NCBI GenBank assembly: GCA_038373885.1 | Contig: JAWZYV010013022.1 | Span: 1 to 64,000 of the forward strand | Reading direction: 5' to 3' | Length of the DNA: 64,000 nucleotides | Origin: Cheiracanthium punctorium | Lineage: Eukaryota; Arthropoda; Arachnida; Araneae; Cheiracanthiidae | Notes under the pieces: generated by a model | Database searches by the model: none | Seen by the model: only the letters and a program-made list of their open reading frames with translations | Told to the model about the DNA's origin: nothing | Part shown: one piece after another, positions 46,300 through 56,795 of the stretch | Layout of the letters: the number at the start of each line of letters is the position of its first letter | How positions within the stretch are numbered: position 1 is the first letter of the stretch | Position numbers and translations under genes: made by a program

Positions 46300-47521
46300 A
46301 GAGCAAAGTCAGACATAAATGGTCAGATGGCCAATTGTCAGTCCTTCAGTGGTCCATAGGCTTTCTAACTACAGTTTCGGCATTCAGTAGATTCAGCAAT
46401 ACACGATCAGTTGTTACTACGAGAGCCTACGAGAGTTGTTACTACGAGAGTTATTTGTCGAACGAATAGAACCGTAACGTCGACTCCATGTAGATTCATC
46501 CTTGCTGCAGCCAACGGAATCTTGTTATAAATGTCAACTTCTTCGGTGTGTAGAGCGTTTGACGAAGGTGGTCTGTACATGACGCGACCAACCACTTGCG
46601 TGAGACACACGTCTTGCCACAGAAGGGAACGTTTAACCTGAGCACATAAACAGGACCACTGACGACTAATCAATGGAGAACTGTTTTCTTCACCGGCGAG
46701 CCACCAGGATTAGCTCTTAAATCGATAATAAACATTGTTTGATTTGAAGAGAGAACGGGACCAGTTGTCATCCATCAAGCATTCTTAACCCTCCAAGTGT
46801 TTGTGACGTAAAATCCCGTCACCAAAAAGACATTGCCAAAGCGGCTGCGACGTATTTTTCCGCCCTTTTGAAGATCTCACCAACATAATATCCCGTCTCT
46901 TTAAAAATACTTCAAAATGGGTTCTGTCATTAAATCCGGTCTCTGTTAACCTCCCCATTTTGACAACAATAAATGCCAACACTTGTGAGACTTATATGTT
47001 TTCCAGAAGTAGGGAGTTTTAACAATAACCATATCAATTGTGATCATAGACGCTCCCTACGATCCACAAAATGATTACTATACTAGCCTACGATCCACAA
47101 AATGATTACTATACTAGCAAAGATGTCAAATCACCCTTTTTTAAGTACGGAGTTCTCTTGACCACCCCCTTTGGAAACTTTTGATGAGGATAGACTCTCC
47201 ATGTCTTACGAGGAACAGTAAATGCTCACAAGGAACAGTGAATGGTCACGAGATGTTATCCTTGATTCTTATGTGACCTTTATATCGATTCAATAGGTGA
47301 TGATTTCCTGCTTCAGGACGACAGTGCTGGACCGCACAGGGTTCGCATCGTACATGATTAAGTTCAGCAACAAACAATTGAGCGCATCGACTGGCCAATT
47401 CGATCTGAACCTAAATTCTATCGATCATATCTGGGATACTTTAAGAAGATGCACAGTTGCTTTCAATTCTCCTCCTCAGAGACTTGGCACGCCTGCAACT
47501 GCTTTGCAAGAGCAATGATAA
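46300..47521 (+). pseudogene. Tc1-like transposase pseudogene, frameshifted
   Basis: In shifting plus-strand frames: SPSVVHRLSNYSF (HTH), RTNRTVTSTPCRFILAAANG, MSTSSVCRAFDEGGLYMTRP, RRERLT-AHK followed by ENCFLHRRA at the place of VLFTDESRF, EREPVVIH, then FRTTVLDRTGFASYMIKF and LNLNSIDHIWDTLRRCTVAF. These correspond in order to the Tc1 DNA-binding domain, the RRRLxxxGLxxRRP linker, the first catalytic D (TDE), the DNARPHRA region and SPDLNPIEHVWDALGRxV. All catalytic motifs are damaged and stops are frequent. The region contains a 31-bp direct duplication (47056-47117). No TIRs recognised. Confidence 0.75.
47056..47117 (+). repeat. 31-bp direct duplication
   Basis: Two identical adjacent 31-bp units beginning CCTACGATCCACAAAATGAT at 47056 and 47087. 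A recent duplication inside the dead Tc1 gene. Confidence 0.9.
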
Positions 47522-47591
47522 GCCGAAAAGGCAATGATAAGGCTTTCAACTGAAATGATAAGCCGACAAATTTACAGTATCATACAACATC

Positions 47592-47713
47592 GGTGTAGGT
47601 GCTGGTTTGCTTCTAGGGGAAGGGAATCGTATTTCATTTTAAAGGTACTTTTAAAAGTACCTTTAAAATGAAATACGATTCCCTTTCCCTAGAAGCAAAA
47701 CAGCACCTACACC
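47592..47713. repeat. 122-bp near-perfect palindrome, no spacer
   Basis: Two 61-bp arms meet at 47652/47653 without a loop; I count two mismatches. Outer ends are GGTGTAGGTGCTG and its complement; the centre is GGTACTTTTAAAAGTACC. It lies 70 bp past the Tc1 pseudogene. It may be a complete tiny foldback element or a templated hairpin-replication product. A transcript from it would fold into a 60-bp duplex. Confidence 0.9.
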
Positions 47714-47719
47714 AAACTT

Positions 47720-48490
47720 TTATTATTACAAATTTAATAATTATAGGTAGAAAGTATTAAGAATAAGATAAGGATAAACTTATTTTAAAATAATATATCC
47801 CGAAGTCAAATCTTAAAGAATTTCATAATTTCCTATACTTTGGACCTAAAACAATTCATATCAAAAATTACCCCCATGATTAACTGCGATCTTTTCGAAT
47901 GTTAAACCAAAATCATCTAACGAAATACGATGAACGCAATCTCCATAATTACACTTCAATATGACATATGTTCTCATCGCAGTTCGAAAATGAATTGCGT
48001 CTGCCAATGGCAAAGTTTAATTTCACCAGATTCAATTAGATAAAAATATAGAGATCGGCTCATACACGGAATTGCGGGTGCTGTATTGGAATGAAATTCT
48101 CATTTGAAGAACCATTTATTATACTCCTTGACATTACGTGTAGATTAAATGAAATCTTACACAGTCCGTTGTTCATTTTTTTTAATAAAACGCAATTACG
48201 TATCCTAAATGTATTTTCACTTCTTTCCCGATTCAGACACAGATACATTTTAGAAATATTCCTGTTATTTCGTGGAATTTTCTAGATTTTTACTTTTAAT
48301 CAGCGTTGAAAAAATACAAGTTAATGTGGAAGGATTTATTTTATTCCGAATTCGTGTATGAAATCAGATAAAAATAGAAATCATGCAGGATTTCTTGAAA
48401 AAAAGTTGAGTAGAAAACGAAAGCTTATACTAACCATGCCGGATTGCTAATATTGTAAATGAAAACGTTGTAAAATAACTAAAACTTTGT
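47720..48490. other. AT-rich interval, nothing recognised
   Basis: Opposing ORFs at 48060-48285 are chance. Confidence 0.4.
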
Positions 48491-48493
48491 AAA

Positions 48494-48753
48494 ATAACAC
48501 ACATAAGAGGTACTCGCCAATCTGTGCACACCAGATTGACGCGCCAACGCGTTTCGATAGAAGGAATTTGCTGTCCATACCAGAATGTATGTGTATGATG
48601 GCCGCAGCAGTTCATACACAATCTGTGCAGGGATTTCTGCTACTCTCCATACACAGACAGTTTGTGTATTTACTTCTGCTTCTCTCCTGACGAAGATCGA
48701 AATATTTTCAATCGAAACGTGTATGCAGATTGATAAGTACCTTATATGTGTGG
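48494..48753. mobile_element. Foldback/MITE-like element, ~260 bp
   Basis: Left ACACACATAAGAGGTACTCG with CCAATCTG and right reversed CCACACATATAAGGTACTTA with TCAATCTG are inverted; a second inverted pair, CGTTTCGAT/ATCGAAACG, lies inside. The centre has two diverged units of about 38 bp (ATACACA...TTCTGCT-CTCTCC). The 119-codon minus ORF (48479-48838) overlaps it and is probably not a gene. Confidence 0.6.
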
Positions 48754-48759
48754 TTTTTT

Positions 48760-49440
48760 TTAAAGTTTTGTTTAATCTTTTAAACAACAGCTTCTTTTGA
48801 GTGTTTTTTGTCAAAACAATGATACTTCGAGTAGGCAAAAATTGTCAAGTTTCATCAAATTCTCTGCCTATACACTCATTAAAGATTATTTTGGGGGTCT
48901 ATGTATTTTTCATGTAGGTCGATCAAAAGTACAAAAAATAATTTCTCTGCCAAGATTTGATCTACCAGTTACACAGTACTACGTATTTTTCATGTATGCC
49001 TAATCATAAGCACACAAGAGTTTTCAGAGAACAGGAATTCATCTGACAGCTGTACAGAAATACAAATGTAAATGTGATTGTGAATAAAGATGTTGACAAT
49101 ATTCTGAATAAATCTCATTCTTTATATATTTCTGACATGTTTTGCAATTGTGTGTTCTCTTTGAATGTGTGATTTTGTGAAAACTGTGATGTCTGTTATT
49201 TGGGAATTGGGGATACACGTATCACTAACAGTAGCTTGGCTGCAATCAGATTTCATAATAATGTAATGAATTAAGCTAGGGTTACAGTTTATAAAAATTA
49301 GTAACTGCAAAAATCGCTTAGCTTGATTTATGCATTAAAAATATTCGGAAATAATTGCGATGCTTTTATTTTACATTATGTCACATTGGCGTATGCTAGT
49401 TCAAGCTCCCCTTCAGTAATTTAGAACAATGCTTGTATTA
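48760..49440. other. AT-rich interval with a short direct repeat
   Basis: GTATTTTTCATGTA recurs at about 48902 and 48983 with similar following sequence. No gene recognised. Confidence 0.35.
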
Positions 49441-49444
49441 AAAG

Positions 49445-49625
49445 CCCAGGTGGTATAGTGATCGAAGAAACGTACTATCACACCTTCTGGCCGGGTGCAA
49501 TTCCCGGCTTGGGTATTACTTCATTTGTTCTATGCTAGGGGAATAACTTTGGCGCCTGCTGAGTCCCTCCATAATAAAATGGGCAATATTTCGGACCTTA
49601 ATAGTAGCAAATATCTGATGGACAA
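49445..49625 (+). mobile_element. tRNA-headed SINE, copy B
   Basis: The first 71 nt resemble a tRNA: acceptor arm GCCCAGG...CTTGGGT, an A-box-like TGGTATAGTGATCG and a perfect T arm CCGGG-TGCAATT-CCCGG. The following body contains CTATGCTAGGGGAATAAC, CTCCATAATAAAATGGGC and GGACCTTAATAGTAGCAAAT, the shared tail, and ends in an A-rich run. The anticodon arm is not tRNA-like enough for a functional gene. Confidence 0.75.
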
Positions 49626-49629
49626 CGAA

Positions 49630-50152
49630 AAAAAATGTGTTTTTTTATAAAAATTAGAAGATTTTTATTGCTGATTTTAATAAATTTTAAGTGTTGTAAA
49701 AATTTATACTAATTTCTTTTTATAATGCTTCCATACATTAAAGTCTATTTTAATAGGTAAAAGCTAAAGAACTTGCAACCTTTTAGTCACTTCTTGATAT
49801 TCTAAACATTTTTTCGACAGACTGGTACAATTTGTACTTTTTCTGTCAATGTTGTTTGAAAAATGATCAGTAATTATACCATTTGTTTGTTAGCTGGACG
49901 TGTGAGAGGGATAATTTTGAATGACACATAGGAATTTTTAAACAATAATCTTTCCCTTTCTCATAAAAATATACAAATGAAGAAGAAATAAAAGATATCA
50001 CTATAAAAGGGGACGTTAACTATGTACACAAAGTTCTAACCCCGAATTGCTGTCCTAAATCTTTTCTGGTACAGTTCGTGTATTAGCTGATCTCATAATG
50101 ATTAAGTATGACTTATTTGCCTTCTATGCAGTAAAGCGTTTTGGAAGCAGTT

Positions 50153-50183
<31 letters not shown>

Positions 50184-52965
50184 GACTATCACTTCAATTA
50201 TCAAACAGAAAATATTCCTGTGACTTTTAATGAAATTCACCATTAATTTGTGTTTTGTGTATTTTATTTTTGTCACAATTCCTCTTTATTCAGCACACAA
50301 TTCGTTTTTCACTGCACAATGCATTTATATCACACATTTAATTTCATTTAAAATGAATTAAACACACTCTAATTAATCCTTACTTTTATTTAAAAATATA
50401 TTTAACATTTTTGAAACCAAAAAAAAAAACGGAAAATCAAAAAGAGAAACTTTATATTGAACAACGCAAATAAGCTGCAATTAGCGAATAAAGCAACACA
50501 TTTCTTTAATGCTCTTTTTTTTTTAATTTATTCACTGGCTAGTGTGTTACCAATTTTGAAAAGAAACTGGTTTTACTTCGTTGCAAATTACTTTAATTAT
50601 TGCATGTAAAAAAATACATATATACAGTTCTTACAAGAAAAGATGTAAAACCAGTGAATGAAGTCTCGCTGTCTTTCAGTAAATTTAGTTCATTTCTTTC
50701 TATTCATTATAAAAGTGAAATCTAACGATCCATTGGGAGTTTCCAATTACCTAATGGAATAAGCTTTAACGCCTTAAAAAGTGCATTTTAACGGTTTTGC
50801 TCTATTTTAATGAGTAGGTGCACGTCACACAGTAATAAAAGCCGGTTTTGTTCATCAAGTATTGATTTTCACCTCCAGAACCTGGCTTTTGTTAGAACAT
50901 ATCTTTTGTTACTTTTAGTTTCCACAATCTGAATAAAATGTTTTTATTACCATACGCAATAGTTTCTACACTCACTAGAGAATGCTTTCTGCATTACCTT
51001 AATGAATATGTTTTATATTGCGCATATGGAATGGTATCCCCAAAAGTATTGATTATAAAAGAAAAAAAAATAATGAATCGAAGTGGATATGCAGCATTTG
51101 CTTCATTATAATCTGCCACTGGGATTGTTTATTCTACTAATTTTCCAAATTAGTTGAGATAATGATCTACAGGTGCCGTTTCTTAAACTCTAAGGAAGAA
51201 TATATTAACATGTGCATCACTTCTTTCTTTATTCGATTGCAAATGACAGAAGAAAAAGGACTCAAGCCAAGATTTATAAATTGACTTCCATATTTTTAGG
51301 CTATCTGATTCAGAAGCTCCATCGCCTATTGGTTGGTAACACTTGAAACTTTTTTTTTAATTGTGTCATGACATTCCTGAATTTTTAAATCATAATGTTG
51401 CAAAGCGTACATTTCTGCCGCATTTATATTTTATTTAACATTTTCAATGCATCAGTAACATTTCTGTATACTTGATATTATTTGTTGCTGAAATGAAAAA
51501 GAGGAAAAATTCTGCAAGTGCAGAAACTGAACATTGCTTTATTATCCTATAATATCAGATGTGTAAGATTTTATGTTGAGCTTTACAGTATAGTTAGATA
51601 ATCAAAATTCTTGTTATGGATAAATAATTTTCATTGTGTATGTTTATTTGTTAGAAATATTTTGCACATCATCTGAACTAATGTCACTGTGAATAATCCA
51701 CTTAAACTGGCTTCATGCTGGATCCCTTTGTTACTTTACTCTTGACAAAAAAAGAAGGTAATTATACAAAAATTTTACTATTTTACAATTCCTTAAATCC
51801 ACCAAACTTTATATCTTTCGTACTGTTTTCAGAAAATAATTGATTTGAAAATGACTACAGAAATCCTTATAGTACGGAGAAATATCTAATGTGAAAAAGC
51901 GTATGCCGAAAAAGATTTTTCAAATCGAAATTCAGCAGTTAACATTGCTTCGCATTTGATATTTCCATTCACTATAGTGATATCTCGTGCTTTGATTTCA
52001 GATTAATTAAACCTATAACACACATACACATACAAATTAATGTATGATAAATGAAGAAAATAGTATCGTTCAATCTTGCTTTTATTAACTCTTTTCAAAA
52101 TACAGTTCAAATTAGTAAAACTCATACGGTATAGGACACGTACAAGCTACTGCGTCCTTTAAATATTTTTTAACAATCATAGCAGAAATATAGGTCTTAC
52201 ACAAGACTAATATCATATTGGATATTTTTATGTTTATGATCTTTTAAAATATTTGTGTATGCGTGTCCCAACTTTTGACAAATGGCAATTTCAAGTGCAA
52301 TTTGAATTATTTAAATTATGGTGAGGGATTAAATCAAGTTCAATTAATCATAATTAAAAACTTTTAAAAAATCATTCACATCCAAGAACGAATTTAATTC
52401 AAAAGGCTGTAAAGTATATGCAAATATTTTTTTTTAAATAAAAGTTAAAATCTTAAATGTCTTAATTGCATTTATTATCCAGGCATCATACTTGAAGCTT
52501 GATACTTTATTTATAGTACTGTATATACATGTATTAAAGGACCGAAAAGAAAATCATAGGATCTGAACGTCAGTACTTCGACTAGACAAAACTGCTGAAG
52601 CTAAGTCATGAAATTTGGCAAGTATGTGAGTTTTTAAAGTAATTGCTAAGTTAGACAAAATTTTCAAATTGCCTATGGAGAGAGGAGAGTAGCGTAACAA
52701 AACGTTCTTTTCACAAATCTATCTCTATTACAAAGAAGGCAAAAAATATCCATAAAACTCTTGCTGTGAAATACAAAACTCATGAATACCTAAAAATCCA
52801 TTTCAGACATTTTGAAATTTCCCAACCAAAGAGGTTTGACGGCCGAAGTCCTCATTTTTTATCAACTTTCTAGGAAGAAAATGAATTACTTATGCAATTC
52901 TTGCTGTCGTTGTTGAGAACATGTATATCTGATTTGTGTGCTTGGCTCGAAACTGCTTATAAATC
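49630..52965. other. AT-rich unique interval
   Basis: No ORF of note and no repeat relation seen except an (ATA)n microsatellite. The part 52560-52900, with ATGAAATTTGGCAAGTATGT, reads like the edge of an unrecognised dispersed element but I could not pair it with anything in the window. Confidence 0.4.
50157..50182. repeat. (ATA)n microsatellite
   Basis: About nine uninterrupted ATA/AAT triplets. Simple repeat. Confidence 0.9.
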
Positions 52966-52969
52966 CTCG

Positions 52970-53095
52970 TCAAAAGCACAACACAAGAGAGGGTGCTCTC
53001 CGAGAGGGTCTCTCTAAGGTATCCTAACCCGTATTTACGCTAAATTTCGGAGAAAACCATGGAAATCTCCGAACGGTTAGGTCGATGGACTGACT
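52970..53095 (-). mobile_element. SINE fragment related to 62865-63062
   Basis: GTATCCTAACCCGTATTTAC, TAAATTTCGGAGAAAACCAT, TCCGAACGGTTAGGTCGATG follow GGTACTAACGCGTATTCACA, ATCTGGAGAAAATC and CCAGACCGTTAAATCGACAG of the 62.9-kb SINE. The tRNA-like head is missing, so this is a 5'-truncated copy. Confidence 0.6.
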
Positions 53096-53197
53096 TTTAG
53101 TTGAAAGCCTGTTGAAAATGTATTTCTTTCAATTTAAGATAAGATCAGCCGATAATTTTCTTTTACGGATATATGTAACATTTCTGGCATCGAAATG

Positions 53198-53626
53198 CAG
53201 GGTTTTTCTAAACCATATGTCAAAAATGTAAAGGGTGGTAAAGGAAACCAAGACGGTCCATAATCCCATAGCAATGTGGTGTGAGAAATGTCGTCTTAAT
53301 TTACCATTTAATAATCACTTTGGAAGAACTGTTGGTCTAAATTCTTAATCAAGTTTCATAAAGAGTGAGCTTTTCTCTGAGATTTTCATCAACGAAACTA
53401 AGTAGAATCTGTAAACTATCAGATTAGTTAAGCGCTTTCTGCAAAAAAATGCGTTTGTTTTTGAAAAACGATGGTCGGAAAATGCACTGTTGCTTCAGCA
53501 ATTCTTCCAAACTGATTATTAATAGGAAAAAAACGACATTTTTGACACCACATTGCTGTGTGATTTTGAGCCGTCTTGGTCCCCTCTACCACCCTTTACA
53601 TTTCTGATTAGTTTAGGATCCCCCTG
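53198..53626. mobile_element. Foldback MITE, copy 2 (429 bp)
   Basis: The left 95 nt and the reversed right 95 nt align: CAGGG-TTCTAAAC versus CAGGGGGATCCTAAAC, then ATGTAAAGGGTGGTA, ACCAAGACGG and AGCAATGTGGTGT. Inner sequence also shows inverted similarity (TTTGGAAGAACTGTTG versus TTTGGAAGAATTGCTG). It matches copy 1 at 24634-25079 throughout. No conserved ORF; right flank is TA. Confidence 0.85.
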
Positions 53627-53629
53627 TAT

Positions 53630-54355
53630 ATCTCTTCAGTTATAATTTATTTTGCCTCATTGCGCATTTTTAATTAGTTAGGAGATTATAAATTGCTTTA
53701 TCTATACAATTAATTTATTTGCAGGCTAACTATACTTTCCTAACTATAATACTAGAGTTCTCAATAATCAGCGGTATTCTTCCTTGAAACCATACGTTAT
53801 TTTGAGTATTATTACCTAAATTTGACTAACAGCATTTAGCAATTTCTAAATATCATAATTTTAAAATGACTACCGTCGCAGATAACAAAATTTATACTCC
53901 TTTTAGCTAAATGAAACCATATCTCTAAGGAGCAATAAATTTATATCCATATTGATCGGCAGTGCAGAGATGTATTATCGACATAAATTTAGACATTCTA
54001 AATTACTCAAACGACGGTTTTGTGCTTCTGTAAAAGATTTAGATTTTTTTTGTCTGAAATTTATATTTCTTTTTATAAAAATAAAGTTTTATAAAAATAT
54101 ATTTATAAAAATATATTTATGAATAATGTAATTACAAAACATACAAATTCCGAAAACTGATAGGTGGATATAACATTTTCTTCTCTTTTTGATATTTAAA
54201 GTGTAAGTACAAAATTTTTGATATCTTTACATTTAAAATGTATTTTTTCAATTAAACTTTTGTCTGCAAAAATGAATAAAATGTTATCAAATTGACGTTA
54301 TTTTCAAAATTATGTAAATTAACTAGCAAACATTTTTATAATTCAATAAAAATAC
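53630..54355. other. AT-rich interval, nothing recognised
   Basis: Non-coding AT-rich DNA between two TIR elements. Confidence 0.4.
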
Positions 54356-54358
54356 AAA

Positions 54359-55107
54359 GTGATCAAATTAATACCCGATGTTTTTCTGATGACCCTTAAA
54401 TCTGACGGATGTGGCAACTGTTCTAACACTGAAATATAATCGTTTAAACCTTGTTTAAGTCTGGTAGACACTTTTCAACTCTCTATTGGACTGTTATAAG
54501 TTTATTTGTGAGGTAAAACAGAGATGGTGACGCACAATGTTACTTTATCTTGCGATAATTTGATTCTTGGAAAGCACAATTTAATTCAAAATTTTTACAG
54601 AATCATTCCATGCAACAAATGTTGAAAATGTTCGCCAGCATTCAGAATGCAAACATGAGCACGTCGAATCAAGCTTTTTGACACCCTTCTCAGCATTGTT
54701 CGTGTCATTGACGGGATTTCTATAGGTATGGTTTGGCGTAATTCTTCGATGTTTGCAGGACCTCTCTTGAAAACCCAATTTTTTTACATGTTTGCATTCA
54801 AAATGCTTGCAAAAATTATCATTCCTTTCAGAAAATGTTGAAAATGTAAAAAAAATTTCAATTAATTCATGTTTTTAAAAATAAAAGTATCAGAGTATTA
54901 TGTAACATTGTGCTTCTCTATTTCTGTTTAACTTCACAAATAAAGTTGTAACAGTCCAGCAGTGTTGGAAAGTGTCTCCCAAACATATAAATAAGGATTA
55001 AATAAATGTACTTCGGTGTTAGAATAGTTGCCACTTCCGTCAGATTTAAAGGAAATAAATAAATAAATAAAAAAAAAAAACATTGAGTACTCATTTAAAT
55101 TGATCAC
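54359..55107 (-). mobile_element. Long-TIR DNA transposon remnant (Tc1/mariner-type?)
   Basis: The ends are inverted for about 200 nt: both begin GTGATCAA(A/T)TTAA and then share CCTTAAATCTGACGGA, GTGGCAACT, TTCTAACAC, GACACTTT-CAAC, TGGACTGTTA, TTTATTTGTGAGGT/AAGT and AACAGA. The minus-strand reading at 54581-54778 (FQERSCKHRR...SECWRTFSTF) could be a transposase C-terminus of the kind ending CxxxxGxxFEHLL, but this is weak. Internally deleted and not autonomous. Confidence 0.75.
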
Positions 55108-55109
55108 CC

Positions 55110-55555
55110 CATATAACAGTGTAAATTAGAAACTAATGTATTAAAGCATAAGTAGTCAAATCAGTGGCATGCAATTATATAATAATTCTCTAATAATATT
55201 TTAAAATATAAAATAAGTATTTTTACCTAGTTTTGAGAATGTAAGAAATTAATAAAACTTGAAAGAAATCGTTCAGCTCAATAATCAAATAGTGTTTTTG
55301 TGCTTACTGACTGCAGCATGAAAAAAAACGTATATGTGTCAGATTTCTAATTATTCCACCGTTCTTTTATACAATTAGCTAATGGTCAAATGATAGCGGC
55401 CGTTGATTTTTCGTGTCCATTAAATTGCGCCAAAAGTCGCCAAACCTGGCAATTTTTGACAATATATCGCCAGATGTGGATCCATAAATAGATCTCCAAA
55501 ACTTGATAGTATTTTCAATATCTTTCAAGAAATTAGGAACTCCAGAGTGATAAAA
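55110..55555. other. AT-rich interval, nothing recognised
   Basis: No gene or repeat pairing seen. Confidence 0.4.
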
Positions 55556-55559
55556 ATAA

Positions 55560-55863
55560 GGTATCGCAATTCCAATGGTGTAGTGACGGCAGCCATAGAA
55601 TATAAATGACAGGCTTGACTAAAAAAGGAATCGTGACCTCAGACACGGTGTCGCTGGCAATGACAGTATTGGGCAAAGATGCAAGACAGGCAAAATATAG
55701 CCTGAAAAATTTTAAAGATGGGGAGAAAATAGACGTGGGAAAGTTGTGTAGAGAAGTCAAATCAAGGGTCAGGCATTTTGAATGTAAACCCACTCTAGAG
55801 ACCGCAGGAAAAAAACAACATAGCACCTCCCAAAATGAATCAACGAGCCGTAAAGGAGAGTAA
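55560..55863 (+). pseudogene. Lys-rich ORF, probable transposon coding relic
   Basis: An 85-codon ATG ORF (55606-55863) reads GIVTSDTVSLAMTVLGKDAR then QAKYSLKNFKDGEKIDVGKL; it is hydrophilic and lysine-rich. Immediately upstream, in another frame, NSNGVVTAAIEY runs up to its start, as if one base had been lost. Together with its position before the non-LTR C-terminus at 56040 this suggests a decayed element-encoded protein. No family is recognised. The antisense 118-codon ORF is a shadow. Confidence 0.35.
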
Positions 55864-56039
55864 AAATTTTGCAAGAGGGGAGTAGCCAAAGGCGAAACTG
55901 AATCCTAAATAGTGAAGATTGCCTGGAAAGAAAAAATAAGATATCGTAGACAGAAGACGAAAAGGGAGTTTGAGGTTCCATATGAAAAAAAAACAGTTCG
56001 AGGAGAGAGGATATTTGCTGCGGACCTTCATATATATGC

Positions 56040-56303
56040 TTGACTACGGTACCCATTACTCGCCTTAGAACAGGCCACTATCGAGACATGAAGATCCAAA
56101 GAGATGGCAATAGAATCTACCGTCTCTGCAATAATTGCGATAATATTCCACTGACTCCAAAACACATTTTTGACTGCCCTGCCATTTTAAGATCTCTGGC
56201 TCAGCTCGAGGAACTCTCCCCCTTTGACATCGAAAAGAGCCTATACTCCGAAAACATCAAGGAGATAGCCAGCTGTGTTCTGCACACTCATGGTCATCTA
56301 TAG
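56040..56303 (+). pseudogene. Non-LTR retrotransposon C-terminal fragment
   Basis: The reading TRLRTGHYRDMKIQRDGNRI followed by CNNC, eight residues, H, three residues, C (DCPAIL) is the C-terminal region beyond the RNase H domain in Jockey-like arthropod non-LTR elements (RLRTGHxxx ... CxxCxxxxxxxxHxxxxCP). It ends with a stop after IASCVLHTHGHL. The open frame opens at TTG without a real start, and no reverse transcriptase is present, so it is a 5'-truncated dead copy. Sequence to about 56420 (CCGCCACCGGAGG) is probably its 3' UTR. Confidence 0.75.
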
Positions 56304-56304
56304 A

Positions 56305-56700
56305 TCTCCCCATGGACACGACACCATACAACCAACTACGGTGCCCCGTGATGGACCGCCACCGGAGGAGTTAGCCGAGAAACCCCCCCACACTGGTGCA
56401 GGACAGACAGAGCGGAGACGGACTCATAGTCAAACCATCTGAGCGAGTTGCTGAGAATTCCATACCGATGACTGATCCAGAGTTGATACGGTGCATCGGA
56501 TTGTGTCCTGAGGACGCCGGGCGTCGTGACTGTGCTTGACCGCCATAGTTAGCCGAATCAACGGCGTTTTTTGATGAAGAACCTTATAGCGATGCTTGAT
56601 CGACATGCCCCAGTAGGACTCCGAATGCCACAATGATGTGCCAACTGACAAATGCGAGCGTTAATATCTTGTCTGTTATTGAGTCGGTCACATTTCCGCT
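56305..56700 (+). other. Probable 3' flank of the non-LTR remnant
   Basis: G+C richer than its surroundings, no ORF on plus; a 73-codon minus ORF (56430-56651) is a shadow. Likely the untranslated end of the retroelement; no poly-A tail seen. Confidence 0.3.
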
Positions 56701-56702
56701 CT

Positions 56703-56795
56703 ATCACCGCTAATTCATTAAATTTTAAGCAAATTTATGAATATGTCAAGCATATTCATAAATTTGCTTAAAATTTAATGAATTAGTTAGTGATA
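56703..56795. repeat. Perfect hairpin, 36-bp arms, 5-nt loop
   Basis: Arms 56710-56745 and 56751-56786 are exact reverse complements around TCAAG. After a one-base indel, pairing resumes for 6 bp (TATCAC 56703-56708 with GTGATA 56790-56795). It has no TIR-element neighbours and the right side continues as ordinary AT-rich sequence. Shape resembles a siRNA or miRNA precursor, but also a fold-back replication product. Confidence 0.95.

Noticed and set aside
48479..48838. 119-codon minus-strand ORF
   Set aside because: It covers an inverted-repeat element with an internal duplication, and plus-strand ORFs overlap it; no domain seen.
49445..49515. Possible functional tRNA gene
   Set aside because: Acceptor and T arms pair but the anticodon arm does not, and the sequence continues into a SINE body with an A-rich end.
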